This document shows, piece by piece, positions 33,998-43,459 of a DNA stretch of 64,000 nucleotides (positions within the stretch are counted from its first letter, which is position 1; each line of letters starts with the position of its first letter). The notes under the pieces are model-generated. The model had not been told where the DNA came from. It searched no databases and saw nothing but the letters and a program-made list of their open reading frames with translations. The translations under genes and the position numbers were made by a program. The stretch lies in contig NZ_CALGRE010000054.1 of the NCBI RefSeq assembly GCF_937958975.1, forward strand, positions 1 to 64,000, written 5' to 3'. The stretch comes from an uncultured Eubacterium sp. GTDB taxonomy: Bacteria > Bacillota > Clostridia > Lachnospirales > Lachnospiraceae.

Positions 33998-36175
33998 CTA
34001 GAGAACACCTCTGTTAAAATGTCCCCTTGTAGATTTATCATCTTCATAGACCAATTTATTATTAACAAAAGCACTTTCTGCCCTCGCAAGAATTTCATTG
34101 GTTGTTTCTTTATTTTCAAATGTAAGAGAAATCCTTACGCTGCTTACATTTAACCCCTGTATTTTGCTATGAAACTTAAACAATGACAGAGGATTGCTAT
34201 TATACATAATATTATAACAGTATTCACATATACATTTCGTCTGGAAGATGTTATTTTTTCTATCTTTCAACTGATATATTGAATTTTTACCGATACAGTG
34301 ATTTGTAGTCTTCAAACCACATCCCGCTGAAATCATAACCGGCATATATCCATATACAATCATTTCCTCCCCACTGCAGCCTCTTAGTTTCAATTCTTTA
34401 TAATTAAGCTCCACTGGTACAGTGGTTTTAACATCTCCAAAGCTGCGATAAAACTCTTTCGCATTCTGATTATATGTATATACATTATAATCAAAAATAT
34501 AGTTGTTTACGATACCTGTATTTTTTAAATAGAAATACTGCTCTATATTTCTGATTAACACACCATCAATTTTATCGGATAATTGACGAATTAACCCCAT
34601 ATAATTTTTTTTAAAATATTCTATATTATCCTTCCTAAAAACAAAAGGAAGGGCAATCATGCTTTTTTTCGATACATTATATATCTTTTGTATGGCACTA
34701 TGCAAATCTCTCTTTGAAAAATCCTGTATTTCTATATATATTGTATCTATAAAATTCTTTTTTACAACTTCATTTAACTGCTCTATCGTGCTAACGGATG
34801 CATGAACGGATATCCCCGAAAAGTGCTCCTCTTTTATCTTAGAATTGTTCTCTAATTTTACTTTATCCCGACGATAGGATGACAATATTTCATCACAAAT
34901 TTTATCAATAAATTTCCGCCTGATATTATTCATCTCACCAACCGGAACAAATAGACCTTCATCCAACTCTATTTTAACATTATGAAATGAAAAATCTGTG
35001 TTTCCTGTTTTACAAATCTGTTTTTTTATACTGCTTGCATCCATCGGACGTTTTAGTGCTGAAGCAGGCATCTCCCCACTGGCTTCTATACATTTTCCAT
35101 CTAAATATGCGGTAATTTTAAATGGTTGATTTTTCTTACATGAGATATTAATATCAATTTGTTTCTTTAGTCTTTTTCCGGAATATTTTTCTCTTAAATA
35201 AGAAGTATACTCCTCATTCTCAATTCTGAATTTAGGTTTACAAAGCGATATCATCTCACGTCCGTTATGTTTCAAATAATAACTTTCATGAAATCCATTT
35301 CTGTTAAATAAATCATAGAGAAGTTTCTTATCATTTTCATCCACTTTATAAGCCATATTCTTTTGTAAACTATCATAATATAAATTAATATACTTTCTAT
35401 AAATACTTACAACTCCGGCAATATATTCTAACTTTTTCATCCTTCCTTCTATCTTTAAAGAATATACACCCGATGAAATAATCTGTGGGAGAATACTAAG
35501 GGTACAAATATCTTTTGGACTTAAAACATATTTTTGATCCCCGTTATTTAATACTTCATTATCCTTTATAATATCATATTCCATTCGGCAGGGCTGTGCA
35601 CATCTTCCCCTGTTTCCGCTTCTTCCACCAATATAACTGCTGAGAAAACATTGTCCGGAATAACAATAACACAACGCACCATGTACAAAACTTTCAATTT
35701 CAATTCCCGTATTATCATATATGTCTTGAATCTCACCCAAAGACAATTCTCTGGGCATGACAACGCGGGTAACTCCCATTTTTTTTAATTCCATTGCTGT
35801 TGTCTTTCCAAAGACTGTCATCTGCGTACTGGCATGTATATGTAGCTTTGGGAATTGTTTTCTGAAAAATTCAATTACACCGATATCCTGAACAATTACG
35901 GCATCTAAACCATTTTCGTAAAGCGGTAAAATATAATCATATAATTTTTGTGATATTTCCTCATCTTTTAACAATGTATTTACTGTTAAATACACTTTCT
36001 TATCATGTATATGGGCATAATGAATAACATCTATTAACTGTTCTTCTGTCAAATTATCAGCCCCGGCTCTTGCACCAAACATCTCACCTCCGGTATAAAC
36101 AGCATCTGCTCCGGCGTTTAATGCTGCGATTGTACTGTCGTATGAGCCTCCCGGTGCTAAAAGTTCAACATTCAT
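33998..36175 (-). CDS. Peptidase U32 family protein with DUF3656-like C-terminal region
   Basis: The 725-residue protein starts with the U32 barrel (ELLAPGGSYDSTIAALNAGA, VIVQDIGVIEFFRKQFP, IHASTQMTV) and the cysteine cluster SGQCFLSSYIGGRSGNRGRC AQPC. Family members such as RlhA and TrhP install hydroxyl groups on rRNA or tRNA; others are called collagenase-like. The long C-terminal part ends with a second Cys cluster (CICEYCYNIMYN). ATG 36175 is chosen because GGAG lies 6 bases upstream; the upstream TTG overlaps it. The function is inferred only to the family level. Confidence 0.85.
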   Translation of the reverse strand: MNVELLAPGGSYDSTIAALNAGADAVYTGGEMFGARAGADNLTEEQLIDVIHYAHIHDKKVYLTVNTLLKDEEISQKLYDYILPLYENGLDAVIVQDIGVIEFFRKQFPKLHIHASTQMTVFGKTTAMELKKMGVTRVVMPRELSLGEIQDIYDNTGIEIESFVHGALCYCYSGQCFLSSYIGGRSGNRGRCAQPCRMEYDIIKDNEVLNNGDQKYVLSPKDICTLSILPQIISSGVYSLKIEGRMKKLEYIAGVVSIYRKYINLYYDSLQKNMAYKVDENDKKLLYDLFNRNGFHESYYLKHNGREMISLCKPKFRIENEEYTSYLREKYSGKRLKKQIDINISCKKNQPFKITAYLDGKCIEASGEMPASALKRPMDASSIKKQICKTGNTDFSFHNVKIELDEGLFVPVGEMNNIRRKFIDKICDEILSSYRRDKVKLENNSKIKEEHFSGISVHASVSTIEQLNEVVKKNFIDTIYIEIQDFSKRDLHSAIQKIYNVSKKSMIALPFVFRKDNIEYFKKNYMGLIRQLSDKIDGVLIRNIEQYFYLKNTGIVNNYIFDYNVYTYNQNAKEFYRSFGDVKTTVPVELNYKELKLRGCSGEEMIVYGYMPVMISAGCGLKTTNHCIGKNSIYQLKDRKNNIFQTKCICEYCYNIMYNSNPLSLFKFHSKIQGLNVSSVRISLTFENKETTNEILARAESAFVNNKLVYEDDKSTRGHFNRGVL

Positions 36176-36238
36176 AGCAATCTCCAAATATTTCTAAAGT
36201 AAACGACCAGGTGCTACCTGATCGCTATTATATTCTAA

Positions 36239-36640
36239 TCACTCATTTTTCAATTCTGTCTGTAATCTTACAATCTCTTTTTCCAATGTTTTTATCTTTT
36301 CTAAAGCATCCTCTAATTCTTTGGTAGTAGATTCCACTTTTGCATCAGAAACAATCAGTTCATGTTTTAAATCATAAACTTCTTTTTCCTTCATTTCTAA
36401 ATCATTTTCTAACAAATCTGCCTGTTTCTTTGCTTTAAAATAATCATTTGCAATATTAATTTCCAAGAGAATCCGCTGCATATCCATTTTCTGCATACGA
36501 TAACTCTCATTTTGTTTAAACTCCAAAATCATATTATTAATATAGGAAGCCACCTTTTGTAAATAAGCCTCACTTTCAAAGCCTCCGATATTATATATTT
36601 TTCCATCTATAATAACATCTATATAGTTCTTTGACGACAT
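36239..36640 (-). CDS. zapA: Cell division protein ZapA
   Basis: The 133-residue protein has a ZapA globular head (~1-60; IDGKIYNIGGFESEAYLQKV ASYIN) and a long coiled coil with heptad-like charge patterns to the end. ZapA binds FtsZ and bundles its filaments. The frame is open further upstream, but ATG 36640 has AAGGAG six bases before it and starts the conserved domain. It lies between ruvB and the U32 gene. Confidence 0.85.
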   Translation of the reverse strand: MSSKNYIDVIIDGKIYNIGGFESEAYLQKVASYINNMILEFKQNESYRMQKMDMQRILLEINIANDYFKAKKQADLLENDLEMKEKEVYDLKHELIVSDAKVESTTKELEDALEKIKTLEKEIVRLQTELKNE

Positions 36641-36710
36641 ACTTTTCTCCTTAATTGTACAACCTAAAAAAACTTTTATAATAATATCATAAAATGCGTT
36701 AAATGTAAAT

Positions 36711-37709
36711 TTATTGTTCCAATGGGAAACCGAGATGCCTGTATGCTGCTTCTGTAGCAATTCTTCCTCTCGGTGTTCTCTGTATTAATCCATTCTGAAT
36801 CAGGTATGGTTCATAAACATCTTCCAAAGTTCCGGAATCCTCACCAAGCGCTGCCGCCAGAGTATCTAATCCTACCGGTCCACCTGCAAACTTCATTATA
36901 ATTGTCTCTAAAATACTCCTGTCTCCCCGATCAAGTCCCAGCTTATCTACTTCGAGCAAATTCAATGCTATATTTGCAACTTCTTCTGTGATAACACCTT
37001 CATACTTAACCTGCGCAAAATCTCTCACTCTCTTTAAAATCCTGTTTGCAAGTCTTGGAGTTCCTCTCGAACGTCTCGCCATTTCTAATGCTCCATTTTT
37101 ATCGATTTCTACTCCCAGTAAATTTGCAGATCTTATTATAATCTTTTCCAACTCAGAAACTGTATAAAACTCTAATTTGTTTATCACACCAAAACGGTCT
37201 CTTAAAGGTGCTGTGAGAAGTCCTGCCCTTGTCGTCGCTCCTACTAGAGTAAATTTAGGCAAATCCAGTCTGATAGAGCGTGCAGCCTGCCCCTTTCCAA
37301 TCATAATATCAATAGAAAAATCTTCCATTGCAGGGTATAAAACTTCTTCTACCTGTCTGTTTAATCTGTGTATTTCATCAATAAATAAAATATCATTCTC
37401 TGATAAATTATTCAAAATAGCTGCCATTTCTCCCGGTTTTTCAATTGCCGGACCGGAAGTTATTTTAATGTTTACTCCCATTTCATTGGCAATTATTGTA
37501 GAAAGAGTTGTCTTTCCCAATCCAGGAGGACCATACAGCAAAACATGGTCCAACGGTTCATTTCTTGTCTTTGCTGCCTCTATAAATATTCTAAGGTTAT
37601 TTTTTGCTTTTTCCTGTCCTATATATTGTTCCAGACGCGCTGGCCTTAACCCTTTTTCCATTACGACATCCTCTGTCGCCATTTCTGTCTGAATAATTCT
37701 TTTATTCAT
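36711..37709 (-). CDS. ruvB: Holliday junction branch migration ATPase RuvB
   Basis: The 332-residue AAA+ motor has LRPARLEQYIGQEKAKNNLR, Walker A YGPPGLGKTTLS, Walker B FIDEIHRLNRQVEE and the sensor stretch LVGATTRAGLLTAPLRDRFG. The winged-helix end has the arginine-rich IQRTPRGRIATEAAYRHLG. It pulls DNA through the RuvA-bound junction. ruvA lies 12 bases upstream. No ruvC is seen; RecU, encoded 29 kb away, is the expected resolvase in Firmicutes. Confidence 0.97.
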   Translation of the reverse strand: MNKRIIQTEMATEDVVMEKGLRPARLEQYIGQEKAKNNLRIFIEAAKTRNEPLDHVLLYGPPGLGKTTLSTIIANEMGVNIKITSGPAIEKPGEMAAILNNLSENDILFIDEIHRLNRQVEEVLYPAMEDFSIDIMIGKGQAARSIRLDLPKFTLVGATTRAGLLTAPLRDRFGVINKLEFYTVSELEKIIIRSANLLGVEIDKNGALEMARRSRGTPRLANRILKRVRDFAQVKYEGVITEEVANIALNLLEVDKLGLDRGDRSILETIIMKFAGGPVGLDTLAAALGEDSGTLEDVYEPYLIQNGLIQRTPRGRIATEAAYRHLGFPLEQ

Positions 37710-37721
37710 AAAAATTCCTCA

Positions 37722-38312
37722 TTATACTATATGTTTCAATGCATTTTTCAACAATTCCTCGACATCCATATCTTCTGCATTTTTCACCTGCTTTATAGCA
37801 TTATATGCTGAAGTCTTAGCATATCCCAGCGCCGTTAATGCTTCTATTACATCTCCATAAATACTGCTATCCACTACGGCCTCGCTGCTGTTTGCAGCTA
37901 TAACCATCTCTTCTATATCTATTTTGTCTTTTAATTCTAAAATAATCTTCTGAGCTGTTTTATTTCCGATTCCCTGCGCCTTTGCTATTGCTTTCGCATC
38001 GCCGGATATAATAGACATGGCAAGCATATCACCCGGACATGCTGAGATAATTGCCAGTCCCCCCTTTGGTCCGACTCCGCTGACACCAATCAACATTTTA
38101 AAAAACTTCAATTCCTCTTTTGACAAAAAGCCAAAGAGAAGCATGGCCTCCTCACGAACATTAAAATATGTATATACTTTGATTTCTTCTCCGATACCCA
38201 AATGTTCCAACTCATGGGCGGGCATAAAAATTCCATAACCGATACCGTTATTATCTAAAATAACTTTATCTGTTTCTATATTTTCAACAACCCCTTTTAT
38301 ATATGCAATCAT
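37722..38312 (-). CDS. ruvA: Holliday junction-binding protein RuvA
   Basis: The 196-residue protein has the N-terminal OB fold (MIAYIKGVVENIETDKVILD), two helix-hairpin-helix motifs (LIGVSGVGPKGGLAI, AKAQGIGNKTAQKIILELK) and the C-terminal RuvB-binding helix bundle (EALTALGYAKTSAYNAIKQV). It binds the four-way junction and recruits RuvB. Confidence 0.96.
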   Translation of the reverse strand: MIAYIKGVVENIETDKVILDNNGIGYGIFMPAHELEHLGIGEEIKVYTYFNVREEAMLLFGFLSKEELKFFKMLIGVSGVGPKGGLAIISACPGDMLAMSIISGDAKAIAKAQGIGNKTAQKIILELKDKIDIEEMVIAANSSEAVVDSSIYGDVIEALTALGYAKTSAYNAIKQVKNAEDMDVEELLKNALKHIV

Positions 38313-38350
38313 AATCTGTCTCCTAATGATTTAATCAGAACTACTGTACT

Positions 38351-38854
38351 TTATTTATCTAATAATACGAAAAAATGTTTCTTTCCCCTTAAGTAAATAC
38401 TATTAGACAGAATGCCAATAATAAAGCCTGTTACAATACCGGAAATTATCAATATTGGAATATAAACCACAACACTTATATTTTCTACAACAAATGCAGC
38501 AACAATAATCTGACCGATATTGTGAAAAACACCGCCCATAACCGCAACAGAAATCATAGAAAACCTTTTAAAATATTTTAACAAAATCATTGCAATAAAA
38601 CTTACCACTGCCCCTGCAATAGAAAAACAAATACTAAAAAGATTTCCAAACATAAATCCTATAATAAAGATTCGTATAATATTAATAAAAAGTGCTTCTT
38701 TATTTCCAAGAAGATACATTGCCATTATAACCGCAAAATTTGCCAGACCAAGCTTTGCCCCCCCAATGCCCGACACCGGAATAAAACTTTCTATATAGCT
38801 TAATATAATTGCAAAAGCTGAAAATAAAGCAAGTATGGAGACCTTTTTCGTCAT
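38351..38854 (-). CDS. Gx transporter family membrane protein
   Basis: The 167-residue, five- to six-helix protein belongs to the family annotated as Gx transporter or heptaprenyl diphosphate synthase component I (ESFIPVSGIGGAKLGLANFA, GGVFHNIGQIIVAA). It resembles ECF-type substrate-binding subunits. ATG 38854 follows GAGGGGAG. It sits after the NusG-II gene and near apbE; this trio is often found near flavin-dependent redox complexes, suggesting a part in flavin supply or extracytoplasmic flavinylation. Confidence 0.8.
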   Translation of the reverse strand: MTKKVSILALFSAFAIILSYIESFIPVSGIGGAKLGLANFAVIMAMYLLGNKEALFINIIRIFIIGFMFGNLFSICFSIAGAVVSFIAMILLKYFKRFSMISVAVMGGVFHNIGQIIVAAFVVENISVVVYIPILIISGIVTGFIIGILSNSIYLRGKKHFFVLLDK

Positions 38855-38877
38855 AACTTCATATCTCCCCTCTTTCA

Positions 38878-39255
38878 CTACTGTGCTTTCGCATCAACAG
38901 CATCACTGTTTTGTTTCTCTGCATTAACTCTGATAACTATTTTATTGGGCAGACATACTATTGTTTCTCCGCTGTTATGGATTTTTCCCTGTTTTTGACA
39001 AAGTTTATCCGGACAATCAGCATCAAGCATAAATACGAAACCTTTCTCTACTCGAACTACATTGACATGGTTATCTATTTTAACCTCAAATTCTGTATCT
39101 GTATCTAACGGAACTTTTTTAATCAATTTTGCCTCTAAATAAACCTCAACAACATCACCCTGCTTGGACATAAAATTATAAATCACAATATAACTGATAA
39201 ATGCTATTATGACCAATATAACGATTAAAACAATATCTGCTTTATATTTTTTCAT
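38878..39255 (-). CDS. NusG domain II-containing membrane-anchored protein
   Basis: The 125-residue protein has one N-terminal membrane helix (~7-29) and an extracytoplasmic NusG-domain-II-like beta domain with a conserved cysteine pair (DADCPDKLCQKQGKI) and IVCLPNKIVIRV. Such proteins occur beside ApbE and Gx transporters in Clostridia; a link to redox or FMN transfer is inferred from this context. The start is uncertain between 39267 and 39255. Confidence 0.8.
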   Translation of the reverse strand: MKKYKADIVLIVILVIIAFISYIVIYNFMSKQGDVVEVYLEAKLIKKVPLDTDTEFEVKIDNHVNVVRVEKGFVFMLDADCPDKLCQKQGKIHNSGETIVCLPNKIVIRVNAEKQNSDAVDAKAQ

Positions 39256-39412
39256 GATAAATCTCACTTCATAAACAAATCAAACATTTTTGCACAAGAA
39301 CGAATGTTTACCGTAAGTATCATATCATATATGTTTTTTTTATACAAATATAATTTACTTTTCCTAAATGTACAAAAACACTCCCGCCCCTTACTTTTTC
39401 TTTTATATATGA

Positions 39413-39418
39413 TATAAT
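39413..39418 (+). promoter_or_regulatory. Candidate -10 element for apbE
   Basis: TATAAT lies 40 bases before the apbE start. The sequence 17 bases upstream (CTTACT) is a poor -35, so this is a weak call. Confidence 0.35.
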
Positions 39419-39458
39419 TTTTTTGAATAAATCATTTTTTATTTCCGGAGGGACACAA

Positions 39459-40568
39459 ATGAGTTTTTTATATAAAAAATACTTCAAAAAAACACTTATC
39501 ATTTTTATTATTTCAGCATTTATTTTCAATCTATCCGGTTGTAAAACAACTGGAGATTCACCTGTTTCACTTACCCATTTCTGTTTTAATACCGTAATAA
39601 AAATCACAATATATGAATATGCAGGAGAATCCGATAAGAAAGATATAATTAATGAATGTTTCGGATTATGTAATCATTTTGAAAAACTTTTCAGCAAAAC
39701 GATTGAAGAAAGCGATATTTCTTTCATTAACCAAAGTAAAGGTAAACCCTGTAAAGTGAACCATGTTGTCTCAGATATCATTAACGACAGCCTTGAATAC
39801 AGTAAAATCTCTGACGGTGCTTTTGACATTTCTATTGGAACACTCACTAAATTGTGGAATATGAACAGTGATTCACCGTCTGTTCCATCAGAAAAAGAAA
39901 TTAGAAATGCACTGAAACATGTTAATTATAAAAATATTGGATGTGATGACGAGGAAGTTTATCTTTCAGATAAAAACATGAAGCTCGACTTAGGGAGCAT
40001 TGTAAAGGGATTTGTTGCCGATAAACTAAAAAGCTATATGACAGCCGAAGGCGTCTCCTCGGCAATTATTGATTTAGGTGGAAATATACTTACAATCGGA
40101 AATAAACCAGATGATACTGATTTTATAATCGGAATTAAAAATCCATTTTATAATAATAAAGATATTCAACCGAAAAATTCCCTAAAAACAATCGATTATA
40201 ATGCAAACAATGATGAGTATTGTGCTAAATTAGCTATAAGAGATAAATCTGTTGTGACCTCAGGAATATATGAGAGATATTTTAAAGAAAATGGTAAAAT
40301 ATATCACCATATTTTAAACACAAAAACCGGTTATCCTGTAGAAAATGAACTTGTGTCCGTCACAATTCTCTCAACTTCCTCTCAGGACGGTGATGCATTG
40401 AGCACAACTGCTTTTGCATTAGGATTAGATAAAGGAATATCTCTTATAAATAGAATGGATAAAACAGAAGCAATCTTTATCACCTGGGATGGACAATTAC
40501 ATCTCACAAACGGTCTTGAAATATCAGAAGATAAAAATATTCAACTTGAAACAACAGCAGAACAATAA
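39459..40568 (+). CDS. apbE: FAD:protein FMN transferase, lipoprotein
   Basis: The 369-residue protein begins with a lipoprotein signal ending in the lipobox LSGC (Cys28). It carries ApbE motifs: LDLGSIVKGFVADKLK, IDLGGNILTIG, VVTSGIYERYF, HHILNTKTGYPV and DALSTTAFALG. ApbE uses FAD and magnesium to attach FMN to threonine in target proteins outside the membrane. The targets are probably RnfD and RnfG encoded at 44148-45780, which carry the matching Ser-Ala-Thr motifs. GGAGGG lies before ATG 39459; the upstream in-frame ATG has no such site. It is divergent from the NusG-II gene. Confidence 0.93.
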   Translation: MSFLYKKYFKKTLIIFIISAFIFNLSGCKTTGDSPVSLTHFCFNTVIKITIYEYAGESDKKDIINECFGLCNHFEKLFSKTIEESDISFINQSKGKPCKVNHVVSDIINDSLEYSKISDGAFDISIGTLTKLWNMNSDSPSVPSEKEIRNALKHVNYKNIGCDDEEVYLSDKNMKLDLGSIVKGFVADKLKSYMTAEGVSSAIIDLGGNILTIGNKPDDTDFIIGIKNPFYNNKDIQPKNSLKTIDYNANNDEYCAKLAIRDKSVVTSGIYERYFKENGKIYHHILNTKTGYPVENELVSVTILSTSSQDGDALSTTAFALGLDKGISLINRMDKTEAIFITWDGQLHLTNGLEISEDKNIQLETTAEQ

Positions 40569-40590
40569 GGAGCTATAAAGCTCCTTATTG
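40563..40590. terminator. Shared hairpin at the convergent apbE/spoVAF ends
   Basis: CAATAAGGAGC (40563-40573) pairs with GCTCCTTATTG (40580-40590). The stem contains both stop codons of the convergent genes. The T-runs after it are broken, so termination may be partial. Confidence 0.7.
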
Positions 40591-41997
40591 TTTCCTCTTA
40601 ATTGAGACTCTGAAAAACCTCAACATGAATTTCTTAAAATCAAATGGAATTAATGGATATATATAACTTGTCTGTGCGATTGTCCTATTCATTGCAATTG
40701 CCAAAGCAGATATAACAATTCCTCCAATCAGTCCCCATAAACCAAATATTTCTGTTAAGACTAATAATATTAATCTAAAAAATTTAATCGAATATGCAAA
40801 TTCATAATTTTCATGCGTAAAATTAGCAATTGCCACTACCGCCATATAAAGCATTGTCTGCTGATTAAACCATCCTGTGTTTACTGCAAATTCCCCGATA
40901 ACAATAGCCGCAATCAAACTCAAAGGTGTATTCAGCGTACTTGGTGTATTAATTGCCGCAAGCTTCAAACCATCAATTGCCAGTTCTAAGATTAACAACT
41001 GCCAAAAAATCGACACAAACTGCACTTCGGTTATCCGTGTAAACGATAGCCAATCCGGTAAATATACGGGATTATTTGCATAAAGCAAAAAAAGTGGTGT
41101 AAGCAATAAAGATAGCACTGTAATTGCTGCCCGCGCCAATCTCAAATACGTTCCAGTTATAGGTGGAAAATAATAATCATCTGCTTCTTCTATGACATCA
41201 AAAATTGTCGTAGGCAGTAACATAGCTGCCGGCGAATTGTCCACTAAAATACAAATTTGTCCTTCCAATATTTCTGCAGCAACCGTATCCGGTCTTTCTG
41301 TGTATCGAAATTTCGGAAAAGGATTAAACCAATGTCCTTTATGAATACACTCTGAAAGACTCTCCTGATTCATTGGCAAAGCATCTGCATCAATTTTATC
41401 AATCTGTTTTTTTATTCTGTCTAACAATTTTTTATCTACTCTGTCTTTCATATAACAGATAGCAATATCGGTTCTGGAACTCTTACCTGCCCTCGTTATT
41501 TCACACATATATTCAGGATTTCTGATACGTCTTCTAATCAACGCAGTATTGAGAATGAGTGTCTCCACAAATCCATCTCTGGAACCTCTCAAAACTTTAT
41601 ATTTTTCCGGTTCTTGAACGTTTCTTGCCGGGTACTGTCTCACATCAATCAACATAGCCTTTTCATAGCCATCTATCATAAGACAAATAACACCTGATAA
41701 CAGAAGCGTCATTACATTATACTTATCACTATATAAGTCAATTTGTATATAAGGTATTTTATTATTTGCAAAGTTATCCACCGGCACCTTCAAATCTTCT
41801 TCTGTCAGTCCCGTAAAAAACTCCTGTACCTTTTGTATCATATCATTGTCACAAAAACCATTGATATAATACATGACCGCATTTTTTCCACCTACAACAA
41901 ACTCACGCTTTAGTATATCGAAGCTCTCGTCTACATGTAAAATGTTATCAAAAACCTTAATATTTTCTTTTACACTTTTTTTAATAAAATTTTCCAT
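40585..41997 (-). CDS. Spore germination protein, SpoVAF/GerA family
   Basis: The 470-residue protein has a large N-terminal soluble domain (~1-285) and about five membrane helices. Family stretches include RGSRDGFVETLILNTALIRR, ERPDTVAAEILEGQICILVD, NSPAAMLLPTTIFD and GTYLRLARAAITV. The absence of GerB- and GerC-like genes beside it favours a SpoVAF-type protein over a nutrient-receptor A subunit; SpoVAF acts with GerA-type receptors in germination ion release. A sigma-G-like promoter lies directly upstream, inside the terminator of the rnf operon. GAGG lies 7 bases before the ATG, in the hairpin's 3' arm. Confidence 0.85.
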   Translation of the reverse strand: MENFIKKSVKENIKVFDNILHVDESFDILKREFVVGGKNAVMYYINGFCDNDMIQKVQEFFTGLTEEDLKVPVDNFANNKIPYIQIDLYSDKYNVMTLLLSGVICLMIDGYEKAMLIDVRQYPARNVQEPEKYKVLRGSRDGFVETLILNTALIRRRIRNPEYMCEITRAGKSSRTDIAICYMKDRVDKKLLDRIKKQIDKIDADALPMNQESLSECIHKGHWFNPFPKFRYTERPDTVAAEILEGQICILVDNSPAAMLLPTTIFDVIEEADDYYFPPITGTYLRLARAAITVLSLLLTPLFLLYANNPVYLPDWLSFTRITEVQFVSIFWQLLILELAIDGLKLAAINTPSTLNTPLSLIAAIVIGEFAVNTGWFNQQTMLYMAVVAIANFTHENYEFAYSIKFFRLILLVLTEIFGLWGLIGGIVISALAIAMNRTIAQTSYIYPLIPFDFKKFMLRFFRVSIKRKQ

Positions 41998-42005
41998 AAA
42001 AAATC

Positions 42006-42027
42006 CTCACACTAGTATTAGTGTGAG
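42006..42027 (-). terminator. Terminator of the rnf operon
   Basis: CTCACACTA (42006-42014) and TAGTGTGAG (42019-42027) form a perfect 9-bp stem with a 4-base loop, followed on the minus strand by GA and a six-T run that ends at the spoVAF start codon. Confidence 0.8.
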
Positions 42028-42048
42028 AATTTTCATTTTAATTATTCA
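42019..42048 (-). promoter_or_regulatory. Sigma-G-like promoter of spoVAF inside the rnf terminator
   Basis: On the minus strand TGAATA (42043-42048) and CACACTA (42019-42025) are 17 bases apart, close to the forespore sigma-G consensus TGAATA/CATACTA. The -10 is part of the 5' arm of the terminator hairpin, and the start point would fall near 42012 in the 3' arm. The downstream gene is a spore protein, which supports the reading. Confidence 0.65.
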
Positions 42049-42053
42049 TATAT

Positions 42054-42869
42054 TTATAATTTTTCAATAACTTTTTTTGGACATTTTTGTACACAAGTCC
42101 CACAGTTCTGGCATTTATCCTGAACAATTGTAGCAAGATTATAACCAAAATCAATGGCATCATGTGGACAATTCTTTGCACATAGTCCACATCCAATACA
42201 TCCGGCGCTGCATGCCTGCATAACGTCTTTTCCTTTATCATGAGAACTGCATTTTACCATATACTGCGTGTCCGCAGATATTATCGTTATTAAATTTTTC
42301 GGGCATGCACTTACACATTTTCCACACGCTTTGCATTTATCACTATCTACAACCGCTTTTCCATTTATAATATGTATAGCATCGAACTCACATGCCTTTA
42401 CACAGCTTCCAAGTCCAAGGCACCCATAACCGCACGCTTTTGCACCCCCACCTGGAATATTTTCAGCATCCTGACATGACATATTTCCATAATAATTGTA
42501 TTTATCTTTCGCCTTGTCACAATCTCCAGAACAGGCAACATAAGCAACCTTTTTGACAACTTTTGCTTCTATACCGACAATTTCAGAAACTAACTTAGCC
42601 ACCGGTTCACCACCAACAGGACATGCAGACGGTTCGCACTCACCTTTTGCTATTGCAGCGGCCAGACCATCACATCCCGGAAAACCACAACCTCCACAGT
42701 TATTTCCCGGAAGTACTTCTCTGATAGCTGCTTCTTTCTCATCTACTTCTACAGCAAGAAACTTACCTGCAATTCCAAGTGCTATTCCTACTATCAGCCC
42801 AACACCACCTACAATAACTATTGCAAGCAATATGCCTTTTGCTGTAGCACTTATCGCTAATAATCCCAT
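42054..42869 (-). CDS. rnfB: Rnf complex subunit RnfB (multi-cluster ferredoxin)
   Basis: The 271-residue protein has an N-terminal membrane helix, the RnfB Fe-S motif GNNCGGCGFPGCDGLAAAI and then several 4Fe-4S motifs (CKACGKCVSACP, CIGCGLCAKNCP, CQNCGTCVQKCP). It is the entry point for electrons from reduced ferredoxin. It is the last gene of the operon; the stop lies 27 bases before the terminator hairpin. Confidence 0.96.
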   Translation of the reverse strand: MGLLAISATAKGILLAIVIVGGVGLIVGIALGIAGKFLAVEVDEKEAAIREVLPGNNCGGCGFPGCDGLAAAIAKGECEPSACPVGGEPVAKLVSEIVGIEAKVVKKVAYVACSGDCDKAKDKYNYYGNMSCQDAENIPGGGAKACGYGCLGLGSCVKACEFDAIHIINGKAVVDSDKCKACGKCVSACPKNLITIISADTQYMVKCSSHDKGKDVMQACSAGCIGCGLCAKNCPHDAIDFGYNLATIVQDKCQNCGTCVQKCPKKVIEKL

Positions 42870-42883
42870 ATTATTACGCCTCC

Positions 42884-43459
42884 TTAAATCACACCGGTAA
42901 ATCCGGTAAATGCAATTGCCATCAGTCCGGAAGCCAAAAGAACCACCGGTGTTCCCTGAAATGCTTTCGGAATATTATTATTTTCTGATTTTTCTCTAAT
43001 TCCCGCTAGAATTACAATAGCAATCAAAAATCCAACAGATGTTCCAAGTGAACTTGCCATACTTTCACCAAACCCATAACCACTGTCTATATTAGAAATA
43101 GCAACTCCTAAAACCGCACAGTTTGTTGTAATCAGTGGTAAATAAACTCCCAACGCCTGATACAAAGGTTTGACAAACTTTTTTAGTACCATTTCTACCA
43201 ATTGAACAAAAGCTGCAATAACTAATATAAATACAATGGTCTGTAAATATTCCAATTGAAATGGCACAAGCAATGCATAATACAATCCATAAGTAACTGC
43301 CGAAGCAATCATAATAACAAAAATAACCGCTGCTCCCATTCCTGCCGCAGTATCCGTTTTCTTTGATACTCCAATGAAAGGACACAAGCCTAAAAATTGG
43401 CTGAGAACTACATTATTAACCAACGCAGCAGCGATTGCAATCAACATACAATTTACCAT
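42884..43459 (-). CDS. rnfA: Rnf complex subunit RnfA
   Basis: The 191-residue, six-helix protein matches RnfA/NqrE (NNVVLSQFLGLCPFIGVSKK, ITTNCAVLGVAI, GIREKSENNNIPKAFQG). A conserved cysteine in each half-membrane motif (LGLCPF, TNCAV) binds the intramembrane Fe-S cluster shared with RnfE. Start and rnfE stop overlap as TAATG. Confidence 0.96.
   Translation of the reverse strand: MVNCMLIAIAAALVNNVVLSQFLGLCPFIGVSKKTDTAAGMGAAVIFVIMIASAVTYGLYYALLVPFQLEYLQTIVFILVIAAFVQLVEMVLKKFVKPLYQALGVYLPLITTNCAVLGVAISNIDSGYGFGESMASSLGTSVGFLIAIVILAGIREKSENNNIPKAFQGTPVVLLASGLMAIAFTGFTGVI

Noticed and set aside
36641..36760. Longer ZapA with a 40-residue N-terminal extension
   Set aside because: The extension overlaps the ruvB end, has no ribosome binding site, and is not part of the ZapA fold; ATG 36640 has AAGGAG.
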